Below are positions 61,743 to 64,000 of a stretch of 64,000 nucleotides of DNA, in pieces. The stretch spans positions 124,001 through 188,000 of the forward strand of contig CAWEAT010000004.1 in assembly GCA_963806935.1 (NCBI GenBank). The letters are read 5' to 3'. The notes beneath the pieces were generated by a model, which was not told where the DNA came from, searched no databases, and worked only from the letters and a program-made list of their open reading frames with translations. Position 1 is the stretch's first letter. Each line of letters starts with the position of its first letter. The translations under genes were made by a program, and so were the position numbers. The DNA comes from Roseiarcus sp963806935. GTDB lineage: Bacteria; Pseudomonadota; Alphaproteobacteria; Rhizobiales; Beijerinckiaceae.

Positions 61743-62417
61743 TCAACTGCCTTGCCCACGCAGGAAAGCACGCATCGTGAAGCTCGCCTGCTCCGGGCCG
61801 TAAGCGTGTTCGGCGCCGACTGGGCAGGCTCGTCGCGCCCGGCACCCTGCAATCATGCAATCGGCGCTCGCTGCGCTTTTCAAATGCCCGACACAGGCGC
61901 CGACGTCATAGCCAACGGCCGAGAATGCAGCGACAGGACAGCCGTTCAGGCACCAACGCTCGCGGCAGGATTCGCAGGGGCTTGGCGCTTCAACCGGTTC
62001 GGGAACGTCGAGCGCCTCGCTGAAGCCAAGCGCCCCGCGGTAGCTGTGCCAGAGCCCATAAACGGGATGGATCAAGACGCCGATCGGCGACGGATGAACG
62101 GGCTCCGCGCGTCGCGCCCATTGCTGGAACGGCCAGAGCGGCGGGCCGCCGAAGGGGAAGAGCGGCTGCGCGCCAAGATCGCGCGCCAACGCTTCGATGA
62201 CGCGCCGGCTCCAGCGGTCGAGCGGGTCGTCGATTCCGTCGCCCGCCTCGGCGCTGGCGGCGAACGAGTTCCAGCCGTCGTGACCGACGAAGCCTGCAAG
62301 CACAATCGTGCTGACCGAACCGAGTGCGTCACGCCGCTCGTCGCCAGAAAGGAGGAAGGCGCCGCGTGGAGTAAGGCCCGATTCCATCATCGCGGCGAAA
62401 ACTTCGTCGATTGTCAT
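61743..62417 (-). CDS. Ferredoxin-like Fe-S protein of unknown function, 224 residues
   Basis: The ATG at 62417 (MTIDEVFAAMMESGLTPRGA) is the most likely start, since the upstream frame runs into the pgk 3' region. The N-terminal two thirds resemble the substrate-interacting part of epoxyqueuosine-reductase-like proteins (GHDGWNSF, DPLDRWSRRVI). The C-terminal part has two Cys clusters: CESCRERWCLNGCP and CMIAGCRARRACP, consistent with one or two [4Fe-4S] clusters. No redox partner is adjacent. The exact function is unknown. Confidence 0.75.
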   Translation of the reverse strand: MTIDEVFAAMMESGLTPRGAFLLSGDERRDALGSVSTIVLAGFVGHDGWNSFAASAEAGDGIDDPLDRWSRRVIEALARDLGAQPLFPFGGPPLWPFQQWARRAEPVHPSPIGVLIHPVYGLWHSYRGALGFSEALDVPEPVEAPSPCESCRERWCLNGCPVAAFSAVGYDVGACVGHLKSAASADCMIAGCRARRACPVGAEHAYGPEQASFTMRAFLRGQGS

Positions 62418-62488
62418 TCTGACCGCACCGCGTCCGCAAACCCCGCAGCGGCCGGCCCAGGAAGCCTCGCCGCGCGGGTGCGCTGACG

Positions 62489-63688
<1,200 letters not shown>

Positions 63689-63777
63689 GCTCGTTTTCCC
63701 GCGAAGGTGAAGTCCGATCGACTGCCTCCCGGCCGCCGCCGAGCCATCAAGGGTCGGCGGCGCGCGGAAGACGACGA

Positions 63778-64000
63778 TCAGATCAGCTTGGACATCGCGA
63801 CCGCCGTGTCCGCCATTCGATTGGAGAAGCCCCATTCGTTGTCGTACCAGGACAGCACGCGCACGAACTTGCCGTCGATCACCTTGGTCTGGTCAAGATG
63901 GAAGACCGACGAGCGGTTGTCGTGATTGAAGTCGGTCGAGACATTCGGCTGGTCGGTATAGCCGAGGACGCCCTTGAGCGGGCCATTGCCGTCGGCAGCG
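63778..64000 (-). CDS. gap: Glyceraldehyde-3-phosphate dehydrogenase, partial (C-terminus only)
   Basis: The last 74 codons are present; the rest is beyond the right edge. The translation (GPLKGVLGYTDQPNVSTDFN, then SSVFHLDQTKVIDGKFVRVLS and WYDNEWGFSNRMADTA) is the GAPDH C-terminal domain. The stop is at 63778-63780. It is followed by pgk on the same strand. Confidence 0.95.
   Translation of the reverse strand, partial: AADGNGPLKGVLGYTDQPNVSTDFNHDNRSSVFHLDQTKVIDGKFVRVLSWYDNEWGFSNRMADTAVAMSKLI

Overview
This window is GC-rich, densely packed chromosomal DNA from a Gram-negative alphaproteobacterium. It is most likely a member of Hyphomicrobiales (Rhizobiales) close to the methylotroph-rich Beijerinckiaceae/Methylocystaceae. 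Support comes from the gene order mraZ-rsmH-ftsL-ftsI-murE-murF-mraY-murD-ftsW-murG, a MurE with the DNPR motif (meso-diaminopimelate peptidoglycan), a lipid A acyltransferase, a rhizobial-type asparaginase, HflK/HflC, a PQQ-dependent alcohol dehydrogenase with a lanthanide-type active site, and pervasive GTG/TTG starts with 1-4 bp gene overlaps. The placement is an inference; there is no rRNA in the window. No prophage, complete insertion sequence, CRISPR array or complete tRNA was seen.

Layout. 1-6.0 kb: branched-chain amino-acid-type ABC importer (livF, a fused livM-livG, livH, a Tat-exported binding protein) and an acyl-CoA dehydrogenase. 6.2-8.8 kb: small hypothetical genes, a small lipoprotein and an EamA transporter. 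8.8-13.6 kb: purine enzymes guaB and guaC flanking a broken secreted protein, an HTH protein and a frameshifted SDR. 13.7-18.0 kb: rlmN, hflK-hflC, TerC-family protein. 18.0-25.1 kb: SorC regulator, acoABC (acetoin dehydrogenase) and, divergently, a PQQ dehydrogenase with a dihaem cytochrome c. 25.2-28.7 kb: ankyrin protein, asparaginase, CBS-BON protein, TetR regulator. 28.9-35.6 kb: two EmrAB-type drug efflux operons, one next to TetR and one led by MarR. 35.5-38.4 kb: metallo-beta-lactamase-fold protein, DUF4260 protein, LysR regulator, EthD protein. 38.4-49.9 kb: division and cell-wall cluster on the minus strand, ending at murG. 50-52.7 kb: repeat-rich intergenic DNA, an FAD monooxygenase and a His-rich secreted peptide. 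52.8-57.8 kb: xfp-glgP (phosphoketolase and glycogen phosphorylase). 58-62.4 kb: NBD-less ABC membrane protein, cupin, methyltransferase, lpxL-like gene, Fe-S protein. 62.5-64 kb: gap-pgk.

How genes work together. The divergent PQQ dehydrogenase/cytochrome and acoABC pairs share a promoter region with two clean dyads, which suggests periplasmic alcohol oxidation feeding acetoin cleavage. xfp-glgP with gap-pgk points to glycogen breakdown through phosphoketolase. The dcw cluster carries a four-repeat MraZ box overlapping its predicted promoter.

Caution. Eight genes have interrupted reading frames that single-base corrections restore. All but one look like +1 insertions, and two fall in the essential gene murD. 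The simplest reading is base-level sequence error, so these genes are described over their full extent with the break positions given.
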